Shown here piece after piece: positions 45,355 to 53,389 of a DNA stretch of 64,000 bases. The stretch comes from Prosthecodimorpha staleyi (GTDB lineage Bacteria; Pseudomonadota; Alphaproteobacteria; Rhizobiales; Ancalomicrobiaceae): NCBI RefSeq assembly GCF_018729455.1, contig NZ_JAHHZF010000012.1, positions 179,649-243,648 on the forward strand. The letters run 5' to 3'. Numbering within the stretch: position 1 is the first letter of the stretch; every line of letters begins with the position of its first letter. The position numbers and the translations under genes are program-made. Under the pieces are notes generated by a model. It ran no database searches and was not told where the DNA came from. It saw nothing but the letters and a program-made list of their open reading frames with translations.

Positions 45355-46548
45355 TCAGCGCTCCCGTATCGCCATCTTGGCATTGTACCAGTTCATGAAG
45401 GCGGATGTGGTCAGGCTGGTGCCGAGATAGATGACCATCCAGATCGCGATCACCTCCACGGCCTGTCCGGTCTGGTTCAGCACCGTACCGCCAGTGGAGA
45501 CCAGGTCGGGATAGCCGACCGCAACCGCGAGCGAGGAGTTCTTGGTCAGGTTCAGATACTGGCTGGTCAGCGGCGGGATGATCACGCGCAGCGCCTGCGG
45601 AACCACGACCAGCCGCAGGATGTTGTTCGGCTTGAGGCCGAGCGAGGACGCCGCCTCGGTCTGGCCATGACTGACCGCCAGGATGCCGGCGCGCACGATC
45701 TCGGCAATGAAGGCGCCCGTATAGAAGGCGAGCGCCATCAACAACGCCATGAATTCGGGGATGACCCGGGTGCCGCCGGAGATGTTGAAGGTCGACCTGG
45801 TGGGTGCCGTAAGGGTCACGCCGGCGCCCGACGCCAGATAGGCGATGGCCGGAAACGCGACCAGGATGCCAAGCGAGATCAGGAAGACCGGTGCCTGATA
45901 CCCGGTGCGCTCCTGCACCTTGCGCAGGACGCTGCGCAACACGAAGATCGCCATGATCGCCGCCAGCACGCCATAGAACATCGCGTCGGCGGTGATCTTC
46001 GTCATCGTGACCTGCGGCATGATCAGGCCGCGATTGTTCAGGAAGATCCAGCCCGGGATCGGCTGGATGGAGTCGCGCGGGCCCGGCAAGACGCGCAGAA
46101 CGCCGAAGTACCAGAAGAAGATCTGCAGCAGCAGCGGCACGTTGCGCACGATCTCGACATAGCCGGTGGCCAGCTTGCGGACGACATAGTTGGACGAGAG
46201 CCGCGCGACGCCGCCGATGAAGCCGAAGATAGTCGCCAGGATCACGCCGAGCACGGCGACCAGAATGGTGTTGACGAGGCCGACCAGGATGGCGCGGCCG
46301 TAGTCGGCATCCTGCGGATAGTCGATCAGGGACTGCGCGATATCGAAACCGGCGGTCGTCGAGAGGAATCCGAACCCCTGGGCGATGTTCCGGCTCTGCA
46401 GATTGACGGCGGTATTGTGGATGATGCCCCAAGTCAGGAAGACCACGAAAGAAAGGGTCAGTCCCTGGAAGATGCGACCACGCACGACTGGATCATTGTA
46501 CCAAACGACCTTGGCTTCGCCCGCTGCGGGCCCATCCGCTACTGCCAT
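45355..46548 (-). CDS. aapQ: general L-amino acid ABC transporter permease AapQ
   Basis: This 397-residue permease has the family EAA loop (EIVRAGILAVSHGQTEAASSLGL) and an inserted periplasmic segment (NVPLLLQIFFWYFGVL, then PQVTMTKITADAMFYG) typical of AapQ. The ATG at 46548 has a strong AAGGAGGGG ribosome-binding site. It lies second in the order aapJ-aapQ-aapM-aapP seen in rhizobia. A 193-bp gap with two hairpins separates it from aapJ. Confidence 0.95.
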   Translation of the reverse strand: MAVADGPAAGEAKVVWYNDPVVRGRIFQGLTLSFVVFLTWGIIHNTAVNLQSRNIAQGFGFLSTTAGFDIAQSLIDYPQDADYGRAILVGLVNTILVAVLGVILATIFGFIGGVARLSSNYVVRKLATGYVEIVRNVPLLLQIFFWYFGVLRVLPGPRDSIQPIPGWIFLNNRGLIMPQVTMTKITADAMFYGVLAAIMAIFVLRSVLRKVQERTGYQAPVFLISLGILVAFPAIAYLASGAGVTLTAPTRSTFNISGGTRVIPEFMALLMALAFYTGAFIAEIVRAGILAVSHGQTEAASSLGLKPNNILRLVVVPQALRVIIPPLTSQYLNLTKNSSLAVAVGYPDLVSTGGTVLNQTGQAVEVIAIWMVIYLGTSLTTSAFMNWYNAKMAIRER

Positions 46549-46631
46549 CGCCCCTCCTTGTCCGGCCCAGACGACGATCCACCGCCGTCCCGACCGGCCC
46601 CGCCGGATGTCCTGTCGTTGTCGAGATCGCT

Positions 46632-46671
46632 TCCGCGGGTCGCGCCGGCCGCGGACCGGCCCGAAGGCCGG
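46632..46671 (-). promoter_or_regulatory. tandem hairpins in the aapJ-aapQ gap
   Basis: Two stem-loops in a row: 46632-46638 with 46649-46655 (7 bp), and 46656-46661 with 46666-46671 (6 bp, CGAA loop). Such structures after a binding-protein gene commonly stabilise its mRNA and lower downstream expression; inferred here. Confidence 0.4.
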
Positions 46672-46741
46672 ATTTCGGGACGGCGCACCCCGCGGACGCT
46701 GCGGCCACGATCCCACGAGGACCGGGCCGCAGCCGTCACGC

Positions 46742-47761
46742 TCAACGGATCGGCGGGGCGTACATCAGGCCGCCCTTCGACCACAGCGCGTTGACGCCGC
46801 GCGCGATCTTGAGCGGCGAGCCCTGGCCGACGGTCCGCTCGAAGGACTCGCCGTAGTTGCCGACATGCTTGACGATCTGGTAGCCCCAGGCATTGGACAG
46901 GCCGATGCCTTCGCCGTACTTGCCTTCCTTGCCGAGCAGGCGGCGGATGTCCGGATTGGTCGAGTTCAGCATCTCGTCGACATTGGCCTTGGTCACGCCG
47001 AGTTCCTCGGCAGTGATCATGGCATTCAGCGTCCACTTGACCACATTGAACCAGGCATCGTCACCCTGGCGGACCAGCGGGCCGAGCGGCTCCTTGGAGA
47101 TGATCTCGGGCAGGACGATGTGGTCGCCCGGGTTGGTCATCTTCAGGCGCTCGGAATAGAGGCCCGAGGCGTCCGTCGTGAAGGCGTCGCAGCGACCCGA
47201 ATCGTAGGCCTTGTTGACCTCGTCGCTCTTCTCGAACACCACCGGTTCGTACTTCATGCCCTTGGAGCGGAAGAAGTCTGCGAGGTTCAGTTCGGTCGTG
47301 GTGCCGGTCTGGACGCACACCGAGGCACCCGAAAGATTCAGGGCAGACGTGACGTTCAGGCTCTTGCGAACCATGAAGCCCTGGCCGTCATAATAGTTCA
47401 CGCCCGCGAACTTGAGGCCGAGCGACGTGTCGCGCGACATGGTCCAGGTGGTGTTGCGGACGAGGAGATCGACCTCGCCGGACTGCAGCGCCGTGAAGCG
47501 CTCCTTGGCGGTCAGCGGAGTGAACTTGACCTTGTTCGGATCGTTGAAGATGGCCGCCGCGATGGCACGGCACAGTTCGACATCGAGGCCGGTCCAGTTG
47601 CCGGAGGTATCAGGCTGCGCAAAGCCGGTCAGTCCGGTGTTGGAGCCGCATTGCAGGAAGCCCTTGGTCTTCACGTCGTCCAGCGTCCCCGCCGACGCCG
47701 TGGTCGCGGCAGCGAAACCGAGCACGGCACCGAGCGCCGCCGTGACGAATTTGGTTTTCAT
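46742..47761 (-). CDS. aapJ: general L-amino acid ABC transporter substrate-binding protein AapJ
   Basis: This 339-residue periplasmic binding protein collects L-amino acids for AapQMP. A signal peptide (MKTKFVTAALGAVLGFAAATTASAG) precedes TLDDVKTKGFLQCGSNTGLTGFA and GLDVELCRAIAAAIFNDPNKVKF, and later LLVRNTTWTMSRDTSLGLKF, all typical of AapJ/BztA. The ATG at 47761 was chosen over an upstream in-frame start for its signal peptide. First gene of the aap operon. Confidence 0.95.
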   Translation of the reverse strand: MKTKFVTAALGAVLGFAAATTASAGTLDDVKTKGFLQCGSNTGLTGFAQPDTSGNWTGLDVELCRAIAAAIFNDPNKVKFTPLTAKERFTALQSGEVDLLVRNTTWTMSRDTSLGLKFAGVNYYDGQGFMVRKSLNVTSALNLSGASVCVQTGTTTELNLADFFRSKGMKYEPVVFEKSDEVNKAYDSGRCDAFTTDASGLYSERLKMTNPGDHIVLPEIISKEPLGPLVRQGDDAWFNVVKWTLNAMITAEELGVTKANVDEMLNSTNPDIRRLLGKEGKYGEGIGLSNAWGYQIVKHVGNYGESFERTVGQGSPLKIARGVNALWSKGGLMYAPPIR

Positions 47762-48486
47762 GTTCGAGCCCTTAGCTGTTGCCTTCGGAAAATTCACGTC
47801 GCATCCCTTCACGGCCGGCGAGCGCGCCCTCCTCCACAAGATCCGTGCCAATCCCGGGGCGCCAGCGCGGCGTCACATGCGCGGCGCAGGCCCGGGCGGC
47901 ATTTGCAGAAGCGGAAATCCCCCTCCGGCCGGAAGGCCCGGATGGACGGGGTTTCGGCGCTCAGCGATCGCGACCCGGCAGAACGCCCCTCCCAAGAAAA
48001 GCCTCCTGCCCGCGGATATCACAGGCCAATTCCGACCAGGGGTCAAGGGGAGGCTGATCGAATCGGGGACCGTGCGGCGTTAGCTGGCTGACAGGCTGGA
48101 AACGCACAGCGTGCGAAGTTCGGGAACGCCTTGGCCGCATGCCGGTGCGGCGACGCCCGGGCGATCGGATTGGCATCGCCCCGAGCGGTCACCGGCGGGA
48201 GCACGCGTGCCTTGCACCGGTCCACCAATAAACGCCCCATTCTGAGCGGGACGGCGATGACCGCGGCCCCCGATCGTCGCTGCGCTGGACGCAGCATCGG
48301 TCACGGCGATGCGCCCACTTCCGATGCACATGCCAAACGGATAAGCACCGGCATGGACACGTGCCGGTGCGCCGCTGCCGTCGAGGCGATCCGATCGGCG
48401 GACAGGGACGGCCGATCCTGGTGCCTGCCGCCCGTTCGCCGGTTGCGCCGACTGTTCCCGAGCCGCGACCCGGCAGGAGGATTTGA
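47762..48486. other. aapJ/BASS-transporter divergent intergenic region
   Basis: No supported gene in 725 bp. It must hold the aap promoter (minus) and the promoter of the BASS-type gene (plus). A 9-bp perfect stem-loop (48345-48353 with 48362-48370, 8-nt loop) is the clearest structure. Confidence 0.45.
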
Positions 48487-49422
48487 TTGCAGGCAATTCT
48501 GTCCTGGATGGGCCGTCACGGCACCGCGCTCTCCGCGGCGTCGGTGTTCACGGGCCTGCTTCTTCCCGATCTCGCGACCGAGGTCAGACCCTGGCTCGGC
48601 TCGTTCGTCGCCTGCATCCTGACGCTCGCCCTGCTGATGGTGGAGCCGGCCCGGCTGGCCGGAACACTGCGCCGGCCGCTTCCCCTCCTGGCCGGGGCCG
48701 CCGCCATGTCGCTGGCAACGCCTGCCTTGGTTCTCGGGCTGGAACCGATCATCGGCCCGTCGCTCGGCCCCGGGTTGATGCTCGGCCTCTACATCTTCGC
48801 TTTCGCACCGCCGACCTTGTCCGCACCGGCCTTCGCCGCTCTTCTGGGTCTCGACGCCGCGCCGGCCCTGGCGCTGTGTCTTGGCTTGACGCTCGTCGCA
48901 CCGATCCTGATTCCGTTGATCGCCGGCGGTCTGGGCGTCGATTTCCCGGTCGACGCCGCAGCCCTGGCCTGGCGCCTGGCCATGATCGTCGGTCCTGCCG
49001 TCCTTCTCGCGACCGCGATCCGTGCGAGCCTCGGCAGCGAGCGCATCCTCCGGCATCGGCAATCGCTGACCGGGCTGATGATCTTCCCGCTGGCAATCTT
49101 CGCCATCGGCTCCATGGACGGCATTGCCGCGCGTTTCCTTGCGGAGCCCTCCCGAATGGGCGGCATCCTGGCACTCGGCATCGGATTGGCCGTCGGCGGC
49201 ATTGTGATCCAGACGGCAATCTGTCGCCCCTTCGGGCGGTCGACGGCCCTTGCCCTAGGCTGGTGCGGGGGCAACCGCAACCTGGGACTGATCGTCGGGG
49301 CGATATCGGGTATCACGCCGGCCGATACATGGGCCTATTTCGCACTGGCCCAGTTTCCGATCTACGCACTTCCGTTGATTGCCAAGGCGGTATACTCGCG
49401 CATCGGCACGAGGGACGGCTAG
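48487..49422 (+). CDS. BASS/SBF-like membrane transporter
   Basis: This 311-residue protein has about nine to ten transmembrane helices and resembles bile acid:sodium symporter family proteins; the late GWCGGNRNLGLIVGAISG segment matches the G-x-R-N signature of that fold. A TTG at 48487 was taken as start because AGGAGG lies 6 nt upstream. Members carry organic anions or metabolites; the substrate here is unknown. The gene stands alone and is followed by an AT-rich region. Confidence 0.72.
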   Translation: MQAILSWMGRHGTALSAASVFTGLLLPDLATEVRPWLGSFVACILTLALLMVEPARLAGTLRRPLPLLAGAAAMSLATPALVLGLEPIIGPSLGPGLMLGLYIFAFAPPTLSAPAFAALLGLDAAPALALCLGLTLVAPILIPLIAGGLGVDFPVDAAALAWRLAMIVGPAVLLATAIRASLGSERILRHRQSLTGLMIFPLAIFAIGSMDGIAARFLAEPSRMGGILALGIGLAVGGIVIQTAICRPFGRSTALALGWCGGNRNLGLIVGAISGITPADTWAYFALAQFPIYALPLIAKAVYSRIGTRDG

Positions 49423-49490
49423 CTCGAACAACTATTTCTAGTTTGTACACTCGGTTTGCTCGAAATTCAGGGCAGCCCCACCAATAAGGC

Positions 49491-49550
49491 ATGGCCAAGA
49501 GCACGATCAGATTCCCAATCAGGCTGCCGGATCAGATCGTAAATTCTTGA
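49491..49550 (+). pseudogene. possible ribbon-helix-helix (Arc-type) antitoxin remnant
   Basis: The 19-codon frame MAKSTIRFPIRLPDQIVNS resembles the first beta strand and helix of Arc-family DNA-binding proteins (F-x-I/L-R-L-P) before a TGA. It is very short and the ribosome-binding site is weak, so this is a tentative call. Confidence 0.3.
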
Positions 49551-49825
49551 TATTCTATAACGATACAATGCTGACTTTAAGTTTCGTGGCCTTCACTCCG
49601 GAGTAAAATGTGCAAGCATCCAATCTCGCACGGCCACCATATATTCAGACAAACCGGCACTTCATACTTAATTTTTTCCGCATGTGACAATGCCATGAAC
49701 TTACAGCATACAATCATTCCTACTGGCATCAACTGATCTTGGCATGGATATGGATTTATATACTACAGGTATGTCAGTTTATTTCTTTCCTTGATCGCGT
49801 TGCATAAAGCGATTTGGTGAACTAC

Positions 49826-49837
49826 CATTCCGGAATG
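49826..49837. promoter_or_regulatory. 12-nt palindrome upstream of ArsR-type gene
   Basis: CATTCCGGAATG, perfect dyad, 121 bp before the regulator gene. It could be an autoregulatory site. Confidence 0.25.
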
Positions 49838-49958
49838 TCGGGCTGTTCATGAGCAATCTGCTGAATGGTTGCTCGACGTTTTCATCCAGTTGTTGTGCAT
49901 GCGGGCGCGCAGCAGCCGGACAACCTGAGTATGACTCTCGGACGGAGATCACCTCTTG

Positions 49959-50312
49959 ATGGCACTTGACGCGACTGTGTTGGCGACAACACCCGCTGGT
50001 CTACCGAACGCGGGAGGCCCGCAGCCGACCGCCCTCGTTGCCAATGCCCGCGAAGCGAGCGAGCTGTTGAAGGCAATGGCCCACGAGGGGCGTTTGGTCA
50101 TTCTTGCCCTACTCGGCGAGCGGGAGAGATCGGTAACAGAACTTGAGAGCATGCTTGCGATCCGGCAGCCGGCCGTCTCCCAGCAGCTGGCGCGCCTGCG
50201 CGCCGACGAACTGGTTCAGACGCGCCGGGAAGGCAAGCTCGTCTACTATTCCCTTGCAAGCGATTCCGTTCGGGAAATCATTCGAACGATGATCCGGATG
50301 TATCAGTCTTAA
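49959..50312 (+). CDS. ArsR/SmtB family winged-helix transcriptional regulator
   Basis: This 117-residue protein has a winged helix-turn-helix of the ArsR class: ELLKAMAHEGRLVILALL, then RSVTELESMLAIRQPAVSQQLARLRADELVQTRREGKLVYYSL. It has no cysteines, so a thiol-based metal or sulfide sensor is unlikely; it is closer in pattern to NolR/HlyU-like members. ATG 49959 and TTG 49956 are both possible starts, with GGAG upstream. The target is unknown. A stem-loop follows at 50334-50365. Confidence 0.87.
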   Translation: MALDATVLATTPAGLPNAGGPQPTALVANAREASELLKAMAHEGRLVILALLGERERSVTELESMLAIRQPAVSQQLARLRADELVQTRREGKLVYYSLASDSVREIIRTMIRMYQS

Positions 50313-50333
50313 GGGAAGGCTTTCAGCCCGGCT

Positions 50334-50365
50334 CCGTCGGCGGCAGGCTCCCGGACCGCCGACGG
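50334..50365 (+). terminator. stem-loop after ArsR-type gene
   Basis: A 10-bp perfect stem (50334-50343 with 50356-50365) with a 12-nt loop, 21 bp after the stop; no T-run. Confidence 0.4.
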
Positions 50366-50482
50366 GATGGGCTTCAATACGCATCGGTCGAGGCGGAACC
50401 GCCGAACTCCGGCGACGACGCCGATGATCATCGAGCCGAGACGGCGTTCCTGCACAACGCCCTCAGGCCCACAGCGATGCAG

Positions 50483-50529
50483 GCGGTTCGCTCGGAACGG
50501 ACAACAAGTGTCCGCATCGAGCGAACCGC
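50483..50529. other. long structured element, possible ncRNA or terminator
   Basis: A 12-bp perfect outer stem (50483-50494 with 50518-50529), a symmetric 3x3 internal loop and a 6-bp inner stem (50498-50503 with 50509-50514) closed by 5 nt. The sequence AGCGAACCGC of the right arm recurs at 50548-50557. It lies in the 356-bp gap 50313-50668, which holds no supported gene, downstream of both the ArsR gene and the tad operon. Confidence 0.5.
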
Positions 50530-50668
50530 TTGACTGCTTGACCCGTAGCGAACCGCGCAGCCGTCGTTGCGACCTCGGGCCGGACCCGCGGCGTCCGTGA
50601 CCCGCAAATCTGACCGGCCGCCATCATGACACCCCGCACGCTTAGGCCGACGGCCGCGCAACGCGCAC

Positions 50669-51322
50669 CTATCGGATGTCCTTGCCCAGCTTCATGCTTT
50701 CGTCGAGAGCCGCCAGATTGGCAGCGATGACCGGATTGCCGGCATCCTTGGCGCGCGCCTGCGCAAGCTTGGCACGGGCCCGCACGAGATCGCCGCGCAG
50801 CAGGTACGAATAGCCCTGGTTGTTCAGGATGACCGGATTTGCCCCGGCCAAGCGGATCGCCTGCGCATAGGCGCGGTCGGCGAGATCGAACCGCCGCAAA
50901 CGGTCGTAGGAGGCGGCCAGGCCGACCCAGGCCTCGGCATCGCGCGGCCCGAGTTCGACGGCCTTGCGGAAGGATTGCTCGGCCAGGCCGAAATGCCCTT
51001 CCCGGAAATGGCGCTTGCCGACACTGACCGGATCGACCGGCGAGGCGCCCGTCAACCCGGTCGCGGCGACCGCTCCGGCATCGTCCATCACGACGACCGG
51101 CGTCGCGGCGGAGCCCGTCGTTGTGGGTTCGGAGGCGCTTGCCACCGGCTTCGGAGTGGCCCCGTCGGCCTCGCCGCGGACCAGCATGGCGCCGGTCTCG
51201 CAGCCGGCCAGCAGGGCCGCCGCGCAGACGAGGCCGAGGAGACCGCCGGCCCGCCGCGCCGCAATCGAACCGGGCGCCCCCGGCACCCGCTCTCGAAGGC
51301 TGCCCATCCCCATCCCGCCCAT
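50669..51322 (-). CDS. tadD: TadD-like TPR lipoprotein
   Basis: This ~217-residue lipoprotein has a lipobox (ALLAGCE) after a signal peptide and two to three tetratricopeptide repeats (REGHFGLAEQSFRKAVELGPRDAEAWVGLAASYDRL, then ANPVILNNQGYSYLLRGDL). It fits TadD, which helps the Tad secretin mature. Starts are ambiguous: ATG 51322 has GGAG 8 nt upstream; GTG 51331 and later ATGs are alternatives. It is last of the tadA-tadB-tadC-tadD run, 104 bp after tadC. Confidence 0.85.
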   Translation of the reverse strand: MGGMGMGSLRERVPGAPGSIAARRAGGLLGLVCAAALLAGCETGAMLVRGEADGATPKPVASASEPTTTGSAATPVVVMDDAGAVAATGLTGASPVDPVSVGKRHFREGHFGLAEQSFRKAVELGPRDAEAWVGLAASYDRLRRFDLADRAYAQAIRLAGANPVILNNQGYSYLLRGDLVRARAKLAQARAKDAGNPVIAANLAALDESMKLGKDIR

Positions 51323-51426
51323 CGACACCACTCCGCACCCGTCTTCAGCCGGCGCCTCGGCGCAGGCTCGTTGTGAATTCTAGAGCACCGATCGGTTAAG
51401 AATTGTCGATGCGCCATGCGATCCGG

Positions 51427-52392
51427 TCAGTTCGAATAGCCTTTCAGCCGGACATAGACCGGCAGGATCGTGACGAGAAGCAAGACCGGGAAGATGCAAA
51501 GTCCCATGGGAATCACAAGCTTGGCAGGCAGCGCATAGGCCTTCTCCTCGGCCCGGCTCAACCGCTGATGACGCATGTCGTCGGAGTAGATCCGCAGGGC
51601 TTCGGTCATGCTGGAACCGAGTTCTTCCGACTGTTGCAGAAGGGTCGCAAAGGAGCGCGCCTCGGCGATCCCCAATCGGTCGCCGAGATGGTCGAGCGCC
51701 TCGCCGAGCGTGCGCCCTGCCCGCATTTCGAGCGTCGTCATGGCGATGTTGGCGGAGAGCGACGGATAGCTTTGGGCGAGTTCCCGGCCGACTCGGTCCA
51801 TCGCCGATTCCATCGATAGGCCGGCGTCGGCGCAGACCACCATCAGGTCCATGAAGTCGGGGAAGCCGGAACGGTGCTGCTCCATGTTGGCCTTGACGCG
51901 CTTGCCGAGATAGAAGGACGGCAACAGGTAGCCGAGGACGCCGAGACCACCGAGCAACATCCAGTAGAGTTGCGGCGTCAGGTCAACGGTCGCCAGCGCA
52001 CCGGCGGCACCGCCGCCGAAGGCGAGCGCCAGACCGACGCGGGCGACGAAGTACCAGACCACCGCGGACGGTTCGTAGAAGCCCGCCTGCAGCAGCTGCC
52101 GCTTCAGCTTGGCGATCTGGTGCACATCGTCGGGCACGAAGTTCTTGGCGACCCGCTCCATCAGCTTGCGGCCGGATGCCCGGCTCTCGGCCATCGGCGA
52201 GCGCGGATCGTCGACTGTCACGTCGATGTCGAGCGATCCGACCTCGGAGGCGCGGCGCCGGATCGTGCCGCGCGACTGGACGAACTGGCCGACCGCGATG
52301 GTCACGGCAACGACGGCAAGGAACAGGAATACGCTCGGCAGCACGACACCGATGTCGGAGCCGGCGAGGACGTCGTCGATCAAGTCGAGCAT
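51427..52392 (-). CDS. tadC: Tad pilus inner-membrane platform protein TadC
   Basis: This 321-residue type II secretion F-domain protein has an N-terminal helix, a cytoplasmic segment, and the FPDFMDLMVVCADAGLSMESAMDRVG motif of TadC with RIYSDDMRHQRLSRAEEKAYALPAKLVIPMGLCIFP at the C-terminus. With TadB it forms the platform that guides Flp pilins. The ATG at 52392 (MLDLIDDVL) follows tadB by 11 bp. Confidence 0.94.
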   Translation of the reverse strand: MLDLIDDVLAGSDIGVVLPSVFLFLAVVAVTIAVGQFVQSRGTIRRRASEVGSLDIDVTVDDPRSPMAESRASGRKLMERVAKNFVPDDVHQIAKLKRQLLQAGFYEPSAVVWYFVARVGLALAFGGGAAGALATVDLTPQLYWMLLGGLGVLGYLLPSFYLGKRVKANMEQHRSGFPDFMDLMVVCADAGLSMESAMDRVGRELAQSYPSLSANIAMTTLEMRAGRTLGEALDHLGDRLGIAEARSFATLLQQSEELGSSMTEALRIYSDDMRHQRLSRAEEKAYALPAKLVIPMGLCIFPVLLLVTILPVYVRLKGYSN

Positions 52393-52403
52393 GGCATCCG
52401 CCC

Positions 52404-53378
52404 TCAGACCCGGAAGTTGATCATGCGGCGCATGATCAGGTTGCCGATCATCATCCAGGTCCCGGCGACACCGAGCACGATCTTGGTCACCTTCAGGTGG
52501 ATGATGCCGCCGTAGAAGTCCGGATTGGTGAAGGTGACCGCGCAGAAGAACAGGATCGGCATTGCGGTCAGCGCCAGGGCCGAGAAGCGGCCCTCCGACG
52601 ACAGGGCGCGGATCTTGCGCCGCATCTTGAAGCGCTCGCGGATGACACGGCTCAGATTGGCGAGAATCTCGGACAGATTGCCGCCGGTCGAGCCCTGGAT
52701 GGCGACCGCGGTGACGAACAGCGGCAGGTCCTCCTGGCCGACGCGGAACATCAGACTGCGCATGGCGGTTTCGAGATCGCTGCCATAGGTGACCTCGTCG
52801 GCCAGGATGCCGAACTCGGTGCCGACCGGGTCGCCCATCTCGCGGGCCACCATGGCGATGGCGATCGGCACCGGATGGCCGGCCTTGAGCGAGCGGACGA
52901 TGATGTCGATCGCGTCGGGGAACTGGGCGGCGAACTTGTTGTGGCGGCGCGCCCTCAGCCAGCGCAACACGAAGAGCGGGACGGCGAGGCCGAACAGCGG
53001 CACCGCGATCGCCGCCCACAGCACCTCCTGCTTCCAGATCCATATGCCGATCCCGGATGCGAGCCCGGCACCGGCCATCAGGAGCGCGACGCGATAGAGG
53101 CCGAGGGTCACGCCCGACTGCAACACCAGGCGATTGAAGGCCTTGACGCGGGTCATGTAGAAACCCTCGCCGGTCAGCCCGCGCTCGCGGCGCAGAATGA
53201 CCAGGGCTTCCTCGCGGTTGGGCTTGTCGGACAGCACGCGGAGGCGCCGATTGACGCGGTCGCGGTAGCTCTCGCCGGTAAAGAACAGGAGATAGATCGC
53301 TTCGACCGCCAGCACGGCGGCGATGCCGACGAAGCCGGAGACGAGGTAGATCGGATCGATCTGGTCGAGGGCCGGCAT
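52404..53378 (-). CDS. tadB: Tad pilus inner-membrane platform protein TadB
   Basis: This 324-residue T2SSF-domain protein has an N-terminal helix, a basic cytoplasmic region and two C-terminal helices. The family motif QFPDAIDIIVRSLKAGHPVPIAIAMVAREMGDPVGTEF is present. It lies 11 bp from both the upstream tadA and the downstream tadC. Confidence 0.94.
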   Translation of the reverse strand: MPALDQIDPIYLVSGFVGIAAVLAVEAIYLLFFTGESYRDRVNRRLRVLSDKPNREEALVILRRERGLTGEGFYMTRVKAFNRLVLQSGVTLGLYRVALLMAGAGLASGIGIWIWKQEVLWAAIAVPLFGLAVPLFVLRWLRARRHNKFAAQFPDAIDIIVRSLKAGHPVPIAIAMVAREMGDPVGTEFGILADEVTYGSDLETAMRSLMFRVGQEDLPLFVTAVAIQGSTGGNLSEILANLSRVIRERFKMRRKIRALSSEGRFSALALTAMPILFFCAVTFTNPDFYGGIIHLKVTKIVLGVAGTWMMIGNLIMRRMINFRV

Positions 53379-53389
53379 GGCGAGGGTCC

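Larger units (their letters stand above)
49423..49958. other. AT-rich, foreign-looking intergenic region
   Basis: Base composition drops well below the surrounding DNA over ~500 bp, with runs such as TTAATTTTTT and TTATATACTAC. It contains a truncated RHH-like frame (49491-49550) and a 12-nt perfect palindrome CATTCCGGAATG (49826-49837), a candidate operator for the regulator that follows. No intact gene is seen. Confidence 0.55.
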
